Origin: Desulfobacteraceae bacterium
Lineage (GTDB): Bacteria; Desulfobacterota; Desulfobacteria; Desulfobacterales; SURF-7
DNA: 33,285 nucleotides
NCBI GenBank assembly: GCA_030618465.1
Contig: JAUXDD010000004.1
Span: 1-33,285, forward strand
Direction: 5' to 3'
Position numbers and translations under genes: made by a program
Shown: piece by piece, positions 18,229 to 27,796 of the stretch
Numbering within the stretch: position 1 is the first letter of the stretch
Layout of the letters: each line of letters begins with the position of its first letter
The notes under the pieces: model-generated
The model's input: only the letters and a program-made list of their open reading frames with translations
The model's database searches: none
Told to the model about the DNA's origin: nothing

Positions 18229-19839
18229 CTAAAAGCTGAATTTTCCTTCCAGGAAAATCCGGTCATTGTCATCTATATTTGTAAACCCTGCATGGTCACC
18301 TGATTGATACAGTGCTGTTCCCCCAATAATTTTTGTATTATCGGTTATATCGTATTCTGCTGAAAAACGCTGAAAGGAGCCGCCGGACCGGGCATACCAT
18401 GATGCAATAACTTCCAGCAGAAACGTATCATTTAAAAAGTTTTTTGCCAGCCTTACAACTGTCTGCAACTCATTTTGTTCTACTTCACTGGCAAGCATAT
18501 CAAGCATCTGGAATTGGTTAAACCGGTCTTCATAGTCGCGCAGATGCCTGTTCACCATTTCAAGACTCATCATTGTGTTTTTAAAACCTGAATATTCAAT
18601 TCCGCCAAGGGTATCAATTCGTGAATATTTTTTCCCGGGTTGTATAGTGATTTCGGTATCAGGCAAGTTGCCCGTAATATGCGGATAGTTGAAGAACTGC
18701 ATGCCGTCAAACCAGGCAGCCTCGACTTTTATAAGCCAGTTACCAAATGCGGCATTCACATCAGCGCCATACATTTTCACACGGGCATGCTTCATTTCAA
18801 CCCGGGTTTCCGTATTGATTTGCAGCGGGGATACGGAAACAACGTCCAGGTCAAGTGATTGTAGCTCAACATGGGGGGTGTCATCAAATATATCCGCCCA
18901 GTAAAAGGCAATATCCCACCCACTGAAAATTCCGCTTAAAGAAACCGCATATTCCGTATTGCTTCCGCCATGGGAAGGTTTGTCTTCATGGGGATATGGA
19001 ACCGGAGAAGGGTAAAAATCACTGCCGTATTCTGGATTTTTAGCAAATCGGATTTCATGAACGGCAATGCCGGTCAAACTCCATTTGTTCAGGTAATAAC
19101 TGAGTCGGGTCATGAAAACAGGAAGGCGCAGGTCTTCGAGATCTGTCAGGCCGGGTTCACGATTGTCTAAAGGGTTTAAAACATCCGTCACACGGATATT
19201 GTCTGACTTGCCCCAGACAACAATCTGCCGGCCTGTCTTAATATCCAGTGATTCCAGCAGGCTGCCGGACAGGTAAGTTTCCCGAAGTTCAAGCTCTTTC
19301 TCATAATTATCCAGCACATCATCTGTGTATTGATCCCTGCCGTTTATCCGGTAAGCAAAATCATATGTCCCCTTACCACTGATGAATGCTTTCCATGATG
19401 CTGAAAACTTTGCTTCCAGTTCAACCTGAAGCTCTGCGCGAAGGCGGGATAATCCGCGCCAGTCGGTCTGGCCGGCATCCGGTTTTTTGTGGGCAAAATT
19501 ATAGGATGAGCCGAGTTTTAAATACCCATCCATACTTAAAAATGAAGGCAGGTATTCATTCTTTTTGCCGGATGTTTCCGCGTCACCGTTATCATCCTCA
19601 AATCCATCGAATATTCTATCGTCACTGAAGGTATCCTTTTCTTCAAAAGCATCCATTATATCCTGTAAATCATCTTCCTGAGATTTAGCATCCTCAAATC
19701 CGTCCAGGATATTTTCAATAGATTCGGTGTCAGAAGCATGGCAGGGGAACGGTATCAGGGCAAAGGTACAGACAAGAAAAAAGGATAGAACAAGGAACGG
19801 GTATGCATCATGTCTCATTGAAATATCCCGCGTTATCAT
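18229..19839 (-). CDS. outer-membrane beta-barrel-like protein, DUF1302-like, with acidic N-terminal repeats
   Basis: 536 aa; signal peptide, DGYLKLGSSYNFAH, TGRQIVVWGKSDNIRVTDVLNPLDNREPG; alternating strands and terminal aromatic Phe (LEGKFSF). Start may be ATG at 19818 (MRHDAYPFL). Confidence 0.75.
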   Translation of the reverse strand: MITRDISMRHDAYPFLVLSFFLVCTFALIPFPCHASDTESIENILDGFEDAKSQEDDLQDIMDAFEEKDTFSDDRIFDGFEDDNGDAETSGKKNEYLPSFLSMDGYLKLGSSYNFAHKKPDAGQTDWRGLSRLRAELQVELEAKFSASWKAFISGKGTYDFAYRINGRDQYTDDVLDNYEKELELRETYLSGSLLESLDIKTGRQIVVWGKSDNIRVTDVLNPLDNREPGLTDLEDLRLPVFMTRLSYYLNKWSLTGIAVHEIRFAKNPEYGSDFYPSPVPYPHEDKPSHGGSNTEYAVSLSGIFSGWDIAFYWADIFDDTPHVELQSLDLDVVSVSPLQINTETRVEMKHARVKMYGADVNAAFGNWLIKVEAAWFDGMQFFNYPHITGNLPDTEITIQPGKKYSRIDTLGGIEYSGFKNTMMSLEMVNRHLRDYEDRFNQFQMLDMLASEVEQNELQTVVRLAKNFLNDTFLLEVIASWYARSGGSFQRFSAEYDITDNTKIIGGTALYQSGDHAGFTNIDDNDRIFLEGKFSF

Positions 19840-20861
19840 TTTTTGCCGCTGATTTCTTCTTTTAAAAGACAGCAGGCTATTTTGTATTCGGGATTTCCAT
19901 ACCGGTCATATTCCAGGTTTTCAGGCTGGATGAGCTTATTCATAACACAGCCTTCCGGGATATCCAGCCGGAACAGATCATTTTCATTGATTTGATCTGT
20001 CTGAACCAACCTGTTGTTGCTGAAGATCATGCTGTGAACAGGAAAGTCTTCGCACAACGGGCACCGGTATACCCTGCCGTTGGGGAATATGAAATAATTA
20101 TCGGCAACCAGACCGGCACATTCAAAGGGTTCTTCCGGGCTTAGAAATACTTTGGGATAGGTAACGGTTATTCCTGATTCAGAGACTTTTTCAGCCACAT
20201 CCGGGATTACATCCAACCACTGCTCTTTTGAAACCTGCAGAACATCCTGACTGCCGGTTGATGCATGTGTTTTCTGAGATCTGGCGGACTTGCCCCTTAT
20301 ACCAATTACCTGTATGAAGAATCTGTTTATCCCCAGGTCTTTTAATAGTTCCGGCATTTTATGGAGCTCGTGAATATTCTCCCTGCTCACTGTATATATC
20401 AGGCTTGTGTTAAACCCCCGTGAGACAGCCGCTTTTATGCCGGCGATGCATTTATTATATGAGCCTTCCCCGCGGATGGTGTCGTTTACCTTTTCTGTGG
20501 CGCCATCCATGCTGAAGCTTATATAATCCACTTCATAAGGATTGATTTTATACAGGAAATCATGAAACAGATATCCATTGGTATCAACGGTTACAGACTT
20601 GTAGCCCAATGCGGTTGCTTTTTTTATTGCAGCCGGGAGGTCGGGGTGCAGGGTGGGCTCACCCCCAAGAAATATGACATTGGTATTTTTGCTCATATCT
20701 GCAAATGAGCGCAACCAGTGACCAATGGTAGTAATCGAAAGGCTGTTTTTGCCATGCTGTTCCTGATTGATATAACAATGGCGACACGCCAGGTTGCATT
20801 TTGTGAGGATATGGAAAAACACGTTGATGGAATTTTTTGAAAAAGAAACTGTTTTATTCAT
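19836..20861 (-). CDS. radical SAM protein with SPASM-like C-terminal Cys cluster
   Basis: 341 aa; CNLACRHC cluster motif, FLGGEPTLHPDL, VTVDTNGY, C-terminal CAGLVADNYFIFPNGRVYRCPLC plus ...CC. Confidence 0.87.
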   Translation of the reverse strand: MNKTVSFSKNSINVFFHILTKCNLACRHCYINQEQHGKNSLSITTIGHWLRSFADMSKNTNVIFLGGEPTLHPDLPAAIKKATALGYKSVTVDTNGYLFHDFLYKINPYEVDYISFSMDGATEKVNDTIRGEGSYNKCIAGIKAAVSRGFNTSLIYTVSRENIHELHKMPELLKDLGINRFFIQVIGIRGKSARSQKTHASTGSQDVLQVSKEQWLDVIPDVAEKVSESGITVTYPKVFLSPEEPFECAGLVADNYFIFPNGRVYRCPLCEDFPVHSMIFSNNRLVQTDQINENDLFRLDIPEGCVMNKLIQPENLEYDRYGNPEYKIACCLLKEEISGKK

Positions 20862-20931
20862 CTACATAATTCTGCATGTCCTGCAAGAAATTCTCCTTGA
20901 ATCATTTCCTGTAAGGTTATGAAATGGCAGG

Positions 20932-21501
20932 TTATTTCAGGATCGTTCGTTTCAATATTTTTTCTTCTTTTTCTTTCAGGGTATTTTCCAGGGAAAATAC
21001 TTTCTGTTTAGCTTTAAAAAGCTCTTCGCTGGTGGCACGCAGTCGAATAGACATGTATTCTGCAAATATTTTGTAAAGAAGCAGTATGAAATCTATCCTT
21101 TCATCCACAGTTCCTTCTGAAGAGATCTTGTTTTGAGCGGATGTGTCTACAGCCAGGCAGACCGCTTTCCCGTCGGCAATTACAGAAGCAGATCGGCTAA
21201 GGCTGTCAATAATGCTCATTTCGCCAAAGATTTCACCTTTCTTATCAATAGCCCCGATTTTAACAGTTTCTTTTTTTATAATAACTTTTCCGTTAAGAAG
21301 AAAATACAGCCATGGGTCCTTGTGGTCACCTTCTTTGATGATTGCTTCTCCATTATTATATTCTCTTATCTTGCTGAGCCTGAGAAGCTTGCTGAGGCTT
21401 TTTATTTCAAAATGCATTAAAGCAGGGATTTCCATAAGCTTTTGAATATTTTGCATATTGTCTTTCAGGTATTTTGATTCAATCATGGATGCCTCCTTCA
21501 A
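20932..21501 (-). CDS. cyclic nucleotide-binding domain protein
   Basis: 189 aa; IREYNNGEAIIKEGDHKDPWLYFLLNGKVIIKKE...KGEIFGEMSIIDSLSRSASVIAD (CNB fold); no HTH seen. Confidence 0.85.
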   Translation of the reverse strand: MKEASMIESKYLKDNMQNIQKLMEIPALMHFEIKSLSKLLRLSKIREYNNGEAIIKEGDHKDPWLYFLLNGKVIIKKETVKIGAIDKKGEIFGEMSIIDSLSRSASVIADGKAVCLAVDTSAQNKISSEGTVDERIDFILLLYKIFAEYMSIRLRATSEELFKAKQKVFSLENTLKEKEEKILKRTILK

Positions 21502-21858
21502 AACGTCTTACTTTATACACTTTTATTAACATGGGGGTAATATATTTTTTTAATAATAGCTGTTTTAAAATAGTATTTCTAAAATTATATCATTAAAATC
21601 TAATAAATTGCAACAATCAAAGCATATCTTGCCAGGGTAACCGCATTTATAATTATGAGGATTAAAATTTGAGCCTGACGCAGAAATTGGACAAAATAGC
21701 CATTTCTGGATAGACACTACCTAAGTATTGATAAATGCTTTTTCAAAGGGTAGAGTAATCCTTTATTGTATTTATACATAAACGAGGCATATACACCTGA
21801 CTACAAAACCCGAGGGCCCCACTTATGTGTTGAAATGATATGAATAAGTATACCATAA

Positions 21859-22935
21859 ATGAATAGTAATAAAACCATTATCCCGTTCAGAGGGAAAAAC
21901 GAAGAATGGCATGAAATCCTGTCTTCCGGAATTTGTTCGGCCGATCAACTGGCATGCCATTTCCCAATCAATAAAAACAATATCAGGGGAGTTGTTAAAA
22001 AATATCCCATGCGGATCAATTCCTATTATTTCTCCCTGATAAAAAAAGAGCATGACCCTTTCTGGAAGCAGGCAGTGCCTGACGTGATGGAGCTAAACGA
22101 TGACAGCGGTTTTGAAGATCCCCTGTCAGAAGAATTCCAGTCACCGGTTTTGAATCTGATTCACCGGTATCCTGACCGGGTTTTATTCATGGTGTCAAAC
22201 CAGTGTGCGGTTTATTGCAGATTCTGCATGCGTAAAAGATGTGTAGGTGATAAAACGGTTGTTACAGATGAATCCATCCAGGCGGGGATAGAGTATATAA
22301 AGAAAGAGACGGCCATACGGGATGTGATTCTTTCAGGTGGTGATCCGTTTCTATTGGAAGATGGAGCCCTGGAAGGAATTTTAAAACAGGTCAGGGCAAT
22401 TGACCATGTCGACATTATTCGTATTCACACACGGATTCCCTGCACACTTCCCCAGCGTGTTACAGAAAACCTGGTGTATATGTTAAAACAGTTCCATCCT
22501 TTATTTATCAATACCCATTTTAACCATCCGGATGAAATAACATCAGAAGCAGCCTGTGCCTGTGCCCTGCTTGCTGATGCCGGTATTCCCCTTGGTTGCC
22601 AGACGGTTCTTTTAAAGGGTGTTAATGATGATCCGGAAATCATGATCCGGTTAATGAAAAAGCTTTTACAGATACGGGTAAAACCGTATTACATCCATCA
22701 TCCCGATATGGTTAAAGGGACAGGACATTTTCGCAGTCCGGTTAATGCCGGGTTAAGGATAGTGAAGGCCCTTCATGGCCATATATCCGGGTTGTGTGTG
22801 CCTCACTATATGATTGATCTGCCCGGGGGAGCAGGCAAAGTGCCCCTGCTTCCTGAATATGCAAAAATAAATAATAACGGAATAATGCAGGTGGAGAACC
22901 ATAAAGGGGAAGTTTTTGAATATCCTGCGGGATAA
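21859..22935 (+). CDS. KamA/EpmB-like lysine 2,3-aminomutase family radical SAM protein
   Basis: 358 aa; CAVYCRFCMRKRCVG, DVILSGGDPFLLED, RIHTRIPCTLPQRVT, KPYYIHHPDMVKGTGHFR, PHYMIDLPGGAGKVPLLPEY. Confidence 0.88.
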   Translation: MNSNKTIIPFRGKNEEWHEILSSGICSADQLACHFPINKNNIRGVVKKYPMRINSYYFSLIKKEHDPFWKQAVPDVMELNDDSGFEDPLSEEFQSPVLNLIHRYPDRVLFMVSNQCAVYCRFCMRKRCVGDKTVVTDESIQAGIEYIKKETAIRDVILSGGDPFLLEDGALEGILKQVRAIDHVDIIRIHTRIPCTLPQRVTENLVYMLKQFHPLFINTHFNHPDEITSEAACACALLADAGIPLGCQTVLLKGVNDDPEIMIRLMKKLLQIRVKPYYIHHPDMVKGTGHFRSPVNAGLRIVKALHGHISGLCVPHYMIDLPGGAGKVPLLPEYAKINNNGIMQVENHKGEVFEYPAG

Positions 22936-22979
22936 AAAACTTAATGGTTACGGCTGCAGATATCCATCAGGAAGCATGT

Positions 22980-24155
22980 ATGGAAAAGATCAGTAAATCT
23001 GCCGGATTGTATCTGCATATTCCATTTTGTAAAAAAAAGTGCCCCTATTGTGATTTCTACTCCATAACCGATCTATCCCTGATTCAACCTTTTGTAAGGG
23101 CTTTAAAGAAAGAGATGGAACTGAGCGGAAATACGACCTTGCATTTTGACACCATTTATATCGGCGGCGGCACCCCGTCTGTTCTTGGGCCAGAAGAGAT
23201 TTTCCTGTTAATTGATACGGCCCGCGGTCAGTTTGATTTTCTTCCGGATGTTGAAATTACGCTGGAAATTAATCCGGGAACTGTAAATATGTCTGGATTA
23301 AAAGCATACAGGGATGCAGGAATAAACCGGATAAGTATCGGTGTGCAGTCGTTTGAAACATTGAACCTTGAATTTTTAGGACGGATTCATTCAGAGAGAG
23401 ATGCGGCTCTTGCCGTAAATTGGGCACGGGACGCAGGTTTTGACAATATCGGGCTTGATTTGATTTATGGTATTCCGGGGCAGTCCCCTGAGGCCTGGCT
23501 TCAGGATTTAAAACGTGCTGTGGAATTTGAGCCGGAGCATTTTTCCTGTTATATGCTCACCTATGAACCGGGTACACCCATGGAAAAAAAACGGCAGCAA
23601 TGTTTTTTCCAGCCCATGTCCGACAGGGTGGAGGCAACGCTTTTTGAAACAGCCAACGATTTTTTAACAACCAGAGGGTATGAGCATTACGAAATTTCCA
23701 ATTTCGCAAAAACCGAACTGCCATCTGCCCGGTCCCGGCATAATCAGAAATACTGGTCATATTCCCCGTATATCGGCCTTGGACCGTCTGCACATTCTTT
23801 TATTGAGCCGGAACGCCGATGGAATTGCCGGAGTGTGAAACAGTATGTGGACAGAATCGATTCAGGCAAACGTCCGGTTGAAGGGAATGAGGTACTGACC
23901 CGGCAGCAGCAGATGATGGAATGGATCTACCTGGGGCTGCGAACAGGAGAAGGGATTCATATGAATCGGTTTAACAAAAAATTTGATGTTGACTTTCGTT
24001 CGATTTATAAAGGGGTTATCACCGATCTTACTGAAAAAGGGTATATAAAAACAGAAGAGAACCGGTGCTGTCTCACCCGTCAGGGGATGCTGTTTTTAGA
24101 CAGCATTGCTTCCATGTTAATACACCAGCACACCGAAAATATTTCCCATCGGTAG
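22980..24155 (+). CDS. hemW: HemW-like radical SAM protein (oxygen-independent coproporphyrinogen III oxidase-like)
   Basis: Start MEKISKSAGLYLHIPFCKKKCPYCDFYS; YIGGGTPSVL, GINRISIGVQSF, GLDLIYGIPGQ, C-terminal winged-helix-like. Confidence 0.88.
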   Translation: MEKISKSAGLYLHIPFCKKKCPYCDFYSITDLSLIQPFVRALKKEMELSGNTTLHFDTIYIGGGTPSVLGPEEIFLLIDTARGQFDFLPDVEITLEINPGTVNMSGLKAYRDAGINRISIGVQSFETLNLEFLGRIHSERDAALAVNWARDAGFDNIGLDLIYGIPGQSPEAWLQDLKRAVEFEPEHFSCYMLTYEPGTPMEKKRQQCFFQPMSDRVEATLFETANDFLTTRGYEHYEISNFAKTELPSARSRHNQKYWSYSPYIGLGPSAHSFIEPERRWNCRSVKQYVDRIDSGKRPVEGNEVLTRQQQMMEWIYLGLRTGEGIHMNRFNKKFDVDFRSIYKGVITDLTEKGYIKTEENRCCLTRQGMLFLDSIASMLIHQHTENISHR

Positions 24156-24157
24156 AT

Positions 24158-25264
24158 TTATGTTGATAACGTTTTTTTCAGAACCCCTATATAAAAACGT
24201 GCATGACTGATATGGGCGGCCATATTGGCACGGTGGTTGGCCGTCTGGCTGCTCATGCTGCTGTCGGTAATAATCCACGGCGATATGTGTGCCGCATGAC
24301 GACAGGACTCAATGGCATGGTGAAGCGGTTCAACACCATTCCGGGTTTCCAGGATGGATATGAAGTCAATCATGACCGCCTCAAGAACTCTTCCCATGGC
24401 ATGGGCAACACCTTTGGCATAATAAAAGTAATTATCTGCCATAAAAAAGCTCACATCGCTTCCGTCTTCTTCTTTTGTTTTGACCAGGTTGTCATCACAG
24501 CTTCCCAGAAGATGTTCATACTCAACAAGCAGAGGGATTAAATTGTCCGAGCGGGTATAAAAGGACGATTCGCCGTTTTCCAGTTTCTCTGCATATTTTT
24601 TTAACTCTTTGATACCATCGCGGTATTTTCCTTCTGCTGAAGGGAACCAGTATTCATCCGCTTTTATCACAAAACAGGTACTCCGGGCAGTTTCAAGGTT
24701 CGTGTCAAAGGATGCGGTGCTGCCTGTCCGCGAAATATTTTCAGCCAGTTTTTCGGCTGTTCTTCGGGTTACTTCAAGAACACCCAATTGAAAATTGGTG
24801 ATATTGTCAGTAAAATTTAGAATATCGTTCGGCCGCCATCCCCAGAACCGTTCACTGAGTTCGTAATGCAGAGGTTCGATTGAGGCATAAACAAATTCCA
24901 CGCCAACAACTTTACTGATGGCAGTTTTATGCGGATAGTCTCCCTGACCATGGCCGGCAGAAGTTGTGTCTTTTTTATCGGTAACAGGGTGTTGCACCGG
25001 CTCATCAGGCGCATGCTTATTTGAGGCTGTTTCAGCATGACCTGTGTCTTCCTCAATATCTGTATGCTGTGAGGTCGCTTCTTTCTTGCCGGTATGTTTA
25101 TTTTTTGTCGATGTTGCTTCATAAGATTCCCCGAAAAAACCAAGCACCATGCCAAGCATCCACAAGCCCACAACGGCTAACAATATTCCAACAATTATAT
25201 GTTTTGCGGCAAACCGTTTAAATTCATTTTCAGTATCATTTTTGCTGTTTTCTGAATAACTCAT
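24158..25264 (-). CDS. membrane-anchored protein, possibly DUF2333-like
   Basis: 368 aa; N-terminal TM (IIVGILLAVVGLWMLGMVLGFF), charged linker, conserved-looking RFWGWRPNDILNFTDNITNFQLGVLEVTRR. Confidence 0.6.
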   Translation of the reverse strand: MSYSENSKNDTENEFKRFAAKHIIVGILLAVVGLWMLGMVLGFFGESYEATSTKNKHTGKKEATSQHTDIEEDTGHAETASNKHAPDEPVQHPVTDKKDTTSAGHGQGDYPHKTAISKVVGVEFVYASIEPLHYELSERFWGWRPNDILNFTDNITNFQLGVLEVTRRTAEKLAENISRTGSTASFDTNLETARSTCFVIKADEYWFPSAEGKYRDGIKELKKYAEKLENGESSFYTRSDNLIPLLVEYEHLLGSCDDNLVKTKEEDGSDVSFFMADNYFYYAKGVAHAMGRVLEAVMIDFISILETRNGVEPLHHAIESCRHAAHISPWIITDSSMSSQTANHRANMAAHISHARFYIGVLKKTLST

Positions 25265-25351
25265 AATATTTTCCTCAAATGACTTCGTACTATTTTTTCA
25301 CATTTCTTAATTTCGAATATATATCAATAATTTTTTTCAAATGGCAAGAGA

Positions 25352-27265
25352 TTATCGTCCTTTTCGTAGTTTTCTGATATCCCCTATGCGTATGGTTAAC
25401 TTAATCGCATCAAAATATTCAATCAGCGGTATGACGTACTTACGCGAGGCGCCTGTCATTTCCTTGAACTGTGGTGTGGTGATCTCTTCGTGGGTTGTAA
25501 AAAAATCAACCAGCCTGTTTTTCAGGTCATTGACAACATCTGAATGATAATACAGGTCGTCTTTTACCCTGGTAATTTTTCCCTGGTCAACCAGATGCAT
25601 AAGTACATCTTTTGCATTTCCGGTGTTAATGTCAAGCGTCTTCCCCAGCTCCTTGAAATAGGGCGGTGTGAGTCCGGCCTGAAGGTAGGTTTTTAAAATT
25701 TTCCTGCTGATATCTTCCTGATCAACTTCCATGGAGACTTTATACCCGGCAAGGCGTACGGTATTTTCCTCCCCGACAATTTTGTTTTCCTTTATCATCT
25801 GTGACAGAATCAGGTTAAACAGTTTTGGATGTAAAACAGAGGGCAACTTTGTTTTGAGTTCTTCCCTGGGCATGCCTTCTTTAAGCGGGTTGGCTGAATG
25901 GTATTTCCCCAGCAGCGCCAGTGTCTTTCTGTCCAGGTTTTCAATGGTATTTTCATGAATATAGACCCGGTTTTCCCTGTCAGCCTGAATAACTGCTCTT
26001 TTGGATAACAGGGCAGACATAGTATTCTGAAGATGTTTTTCAGGAAGATTGGTCATTATTTTAAGGTCGGAAAAAGAGACCCCGGAATAACCGGCCTGCT
26101 CAACATGTAAAGAGATGATTTCTTCCGGTGTGCCGGCAACAAGACGTTTCAATCCATCGATGATTTCCGGCTTAAACCGTTTGTGTTTTTTGGGGATGGG
26201 ATTTAACAGTTTTCCTCCCCCGATTGTGCGAACCGGGGAATAGCTCCTTAAAACATATCGATCATCCCGAACACAGGCAACAGGAGAATCAAGTCTGATC
26301 TGTGCTTCAATGGATTCGCCTGGTTTGAGTTCTTCCCGGTCAAGAAGGATCAGGTTCCCCATGATTTCACTTGTACCGGAGTGGAACCTGACGCGGGTGC
26401 GGTTTTTTAACGGTTTTTCATTGCTTTTTAGAAAATTCAATGTCACATCAAGCATGTAGCTGGATTTTAAAGCATTCGGTGTTGACAGCACATCTCCCCG
26501 GTTTGCCGATGCCTTTTCAAGTCCCTGGAAATTGATTGCCGTACGCATTCCGGATTCAGCCTCGTCCACACTCTGATTATGGACCTGTATGCCGCGTACT
26601 TTGGATGTAATACCGGATGGATATACCATGATCGTATCGCCCGTTGAAATTTTGCCGGAATATAGTGAGCCGGTGATAACTGTGCCAAATCCTTTCATGG
26701 TAAACACCCGATCAACAGGAAGACGAAAAAGACCGGAGGAAGTGTGTCCCGGTATATTTTCACACAATTTGTCAAGGGATTGGGTAAGTTCCTGGAGCCC
26801 CTGTCCCGTTGTTGAGGACACGGGAAGGATAGGCGAATTTTCCAGGAAGGTGCCCTGAACAAATTCACTCACATCCTCCGTTACAAGTTCCAGCCACTCT
26901 TCATCCACCATGTCTATTTTGGTCAGAACCACAAAGCCGTGTTTTATATCCAGGAGCGTGCATATTTCCATATGTTCCCTGGTCTGTGGCATGACCCCTT
27001 CATCGGCGGCTATAATCATGGCAACGATATCTATGCCAGTGGCACCGGCAACCATGTTTTTTACAAATTTTTCATGGCCGGGAACATCCACAATTCCCAG
27101 ATGCTGACCGCCCGGCAGATCAAGAGAGGCAAAACCCAGCTCAATTGTGATGCCGCGAAGCTTTTCTTCCTTCAACCGGTCAGTATCAATTCCGGTCAGT
27201 GTTTTTATCAGACTGGTCTTGCCGTGGTCAATATGGCCTGCTGTGCCGAGGATTATCTGTTTCAC
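25352..27265 (-). CDS. selB: selenocysteine-specific translation elongation factor
   Basis: 637 aa; [61 protein letters not shown]-terminal winged-helix repeats. Confidence 0.96.
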   Translation of the reverse strand: MKQIILGTAGHIDHGKTSLIKTLTGIDTDRLKEEKLRGITIELGFASLDLPGGQHLGIVDVPGHEKFVKNMVAGATGIDIVAMIIAADEGVMPQTREHMEICTLLDIKHGFVVLTKIDMVDEEWLELVTEDVSEFVQGTFLENSPILPVSSTTGQGLQELTQSLDKLCENIPGHTSSGLFRLPVDRVFTMKGFGTVITGSLYSGKISTGDTIMVYPSGITSKVRGIQVHNQSVDEAESGMRTAINFQGLEKASANRGDVLSTPNALKSSYMLDVTLNFLKSNEKPLKNRTRVRFHSGTSEIMGNLILLDREELKPGESIEAQIRLDSPVACVRDDRYVLRSYSPVRTIGGGKLLNPIPKKHKRFKPEIIDGLKRLVAGTPEEIISLHVEQAGYSGVSFSDLKIMTNLPEKHLQNTMSALLSKRAVIQADRENRVYIHENTIENLDRKTLALLGKYHSANPLKEGMPREELKTKLPSVLHPKLFNLILSQMIKENKIVGEENTVRLAGYKVSMEVDQEDISRKILKTYLQAGLTPPYFKELGKTLDINTGNAKDVLMHLVDQGKITRVKDDLYYHSDVVNDLKNRLVDFFTTHEEITTPQFKEMTGASRKYVIPLIEYFDAIKLTIRIGDIRKLRKGR

Positions 27266-27324
27266 TTTCAGATATACTCCTGATAATAATAATTTCTATT
27301 TCATTTGCCGGGAAACCGGGCGGG

Positions 27325-27501
27325 TTATAGCTTTGGTTTCCTGTTCCGAAAATATTCAAATATATAAGCAAGCCCAAGAAGGACAATGCCAAGTCCTGCG
27401 GCAAAGGCAATGTTAACATCCGGAAAAAAAAATCGTGAAAGAATAACGGCAAAAACCGCAGCTAAAATTGCTCTGATTACAAAAATATTAAATGATCCCA
27501 T
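27325..27501 (-). CDS. small membrane protein (58 aa)
   Basis: Reverse reading from ATG at 27501: MGSFNIFVIRAILAAVFAVILSRFFFPDVNIAFAAGLGIVLLGLAYIFEYFRNRKPKL*, two hydrophobic segments; below the ORF-track length cutoff. Confidence 0.65.
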   Translation of the reverse strand: MGSFNIFVIRAILAAVFAVILSRFFFPDVNIAFAAGLGIVLLGLAYIFEYFRNRKPKL

Positions 27502-27796
27502 AATATATAACCTTTTTATAGATTTGAAGTGACTTAATTAATATAGATGCCGGTTGGGGTCAATAATAAATGACACTGGTTTGTCTGATATTAATTGAAA
27601 CTATGAGCATTAAACAAAACTCCCGGTAATCCCCTGTAATTTTTTGAAAATATAAATGCGGTTACCCTGTGAATCGATGCCGTCAGAATTGACAAAACCG
27701 GTTTGCCGGGTTATGTGTTCTATTATTGAACCGTTTGAGCATTTATATAAATAAACCGCAAAACAGTATGTATTAATCTGTAAAATGGGAGGGTAA

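Noticed and set aside
27228-27452. 74-aa minus-strand ORF in the track
   Set aside because: Overlaps the selB start in another frame; the 58-aa frame at 27325-27501 has a more protein-like translation.
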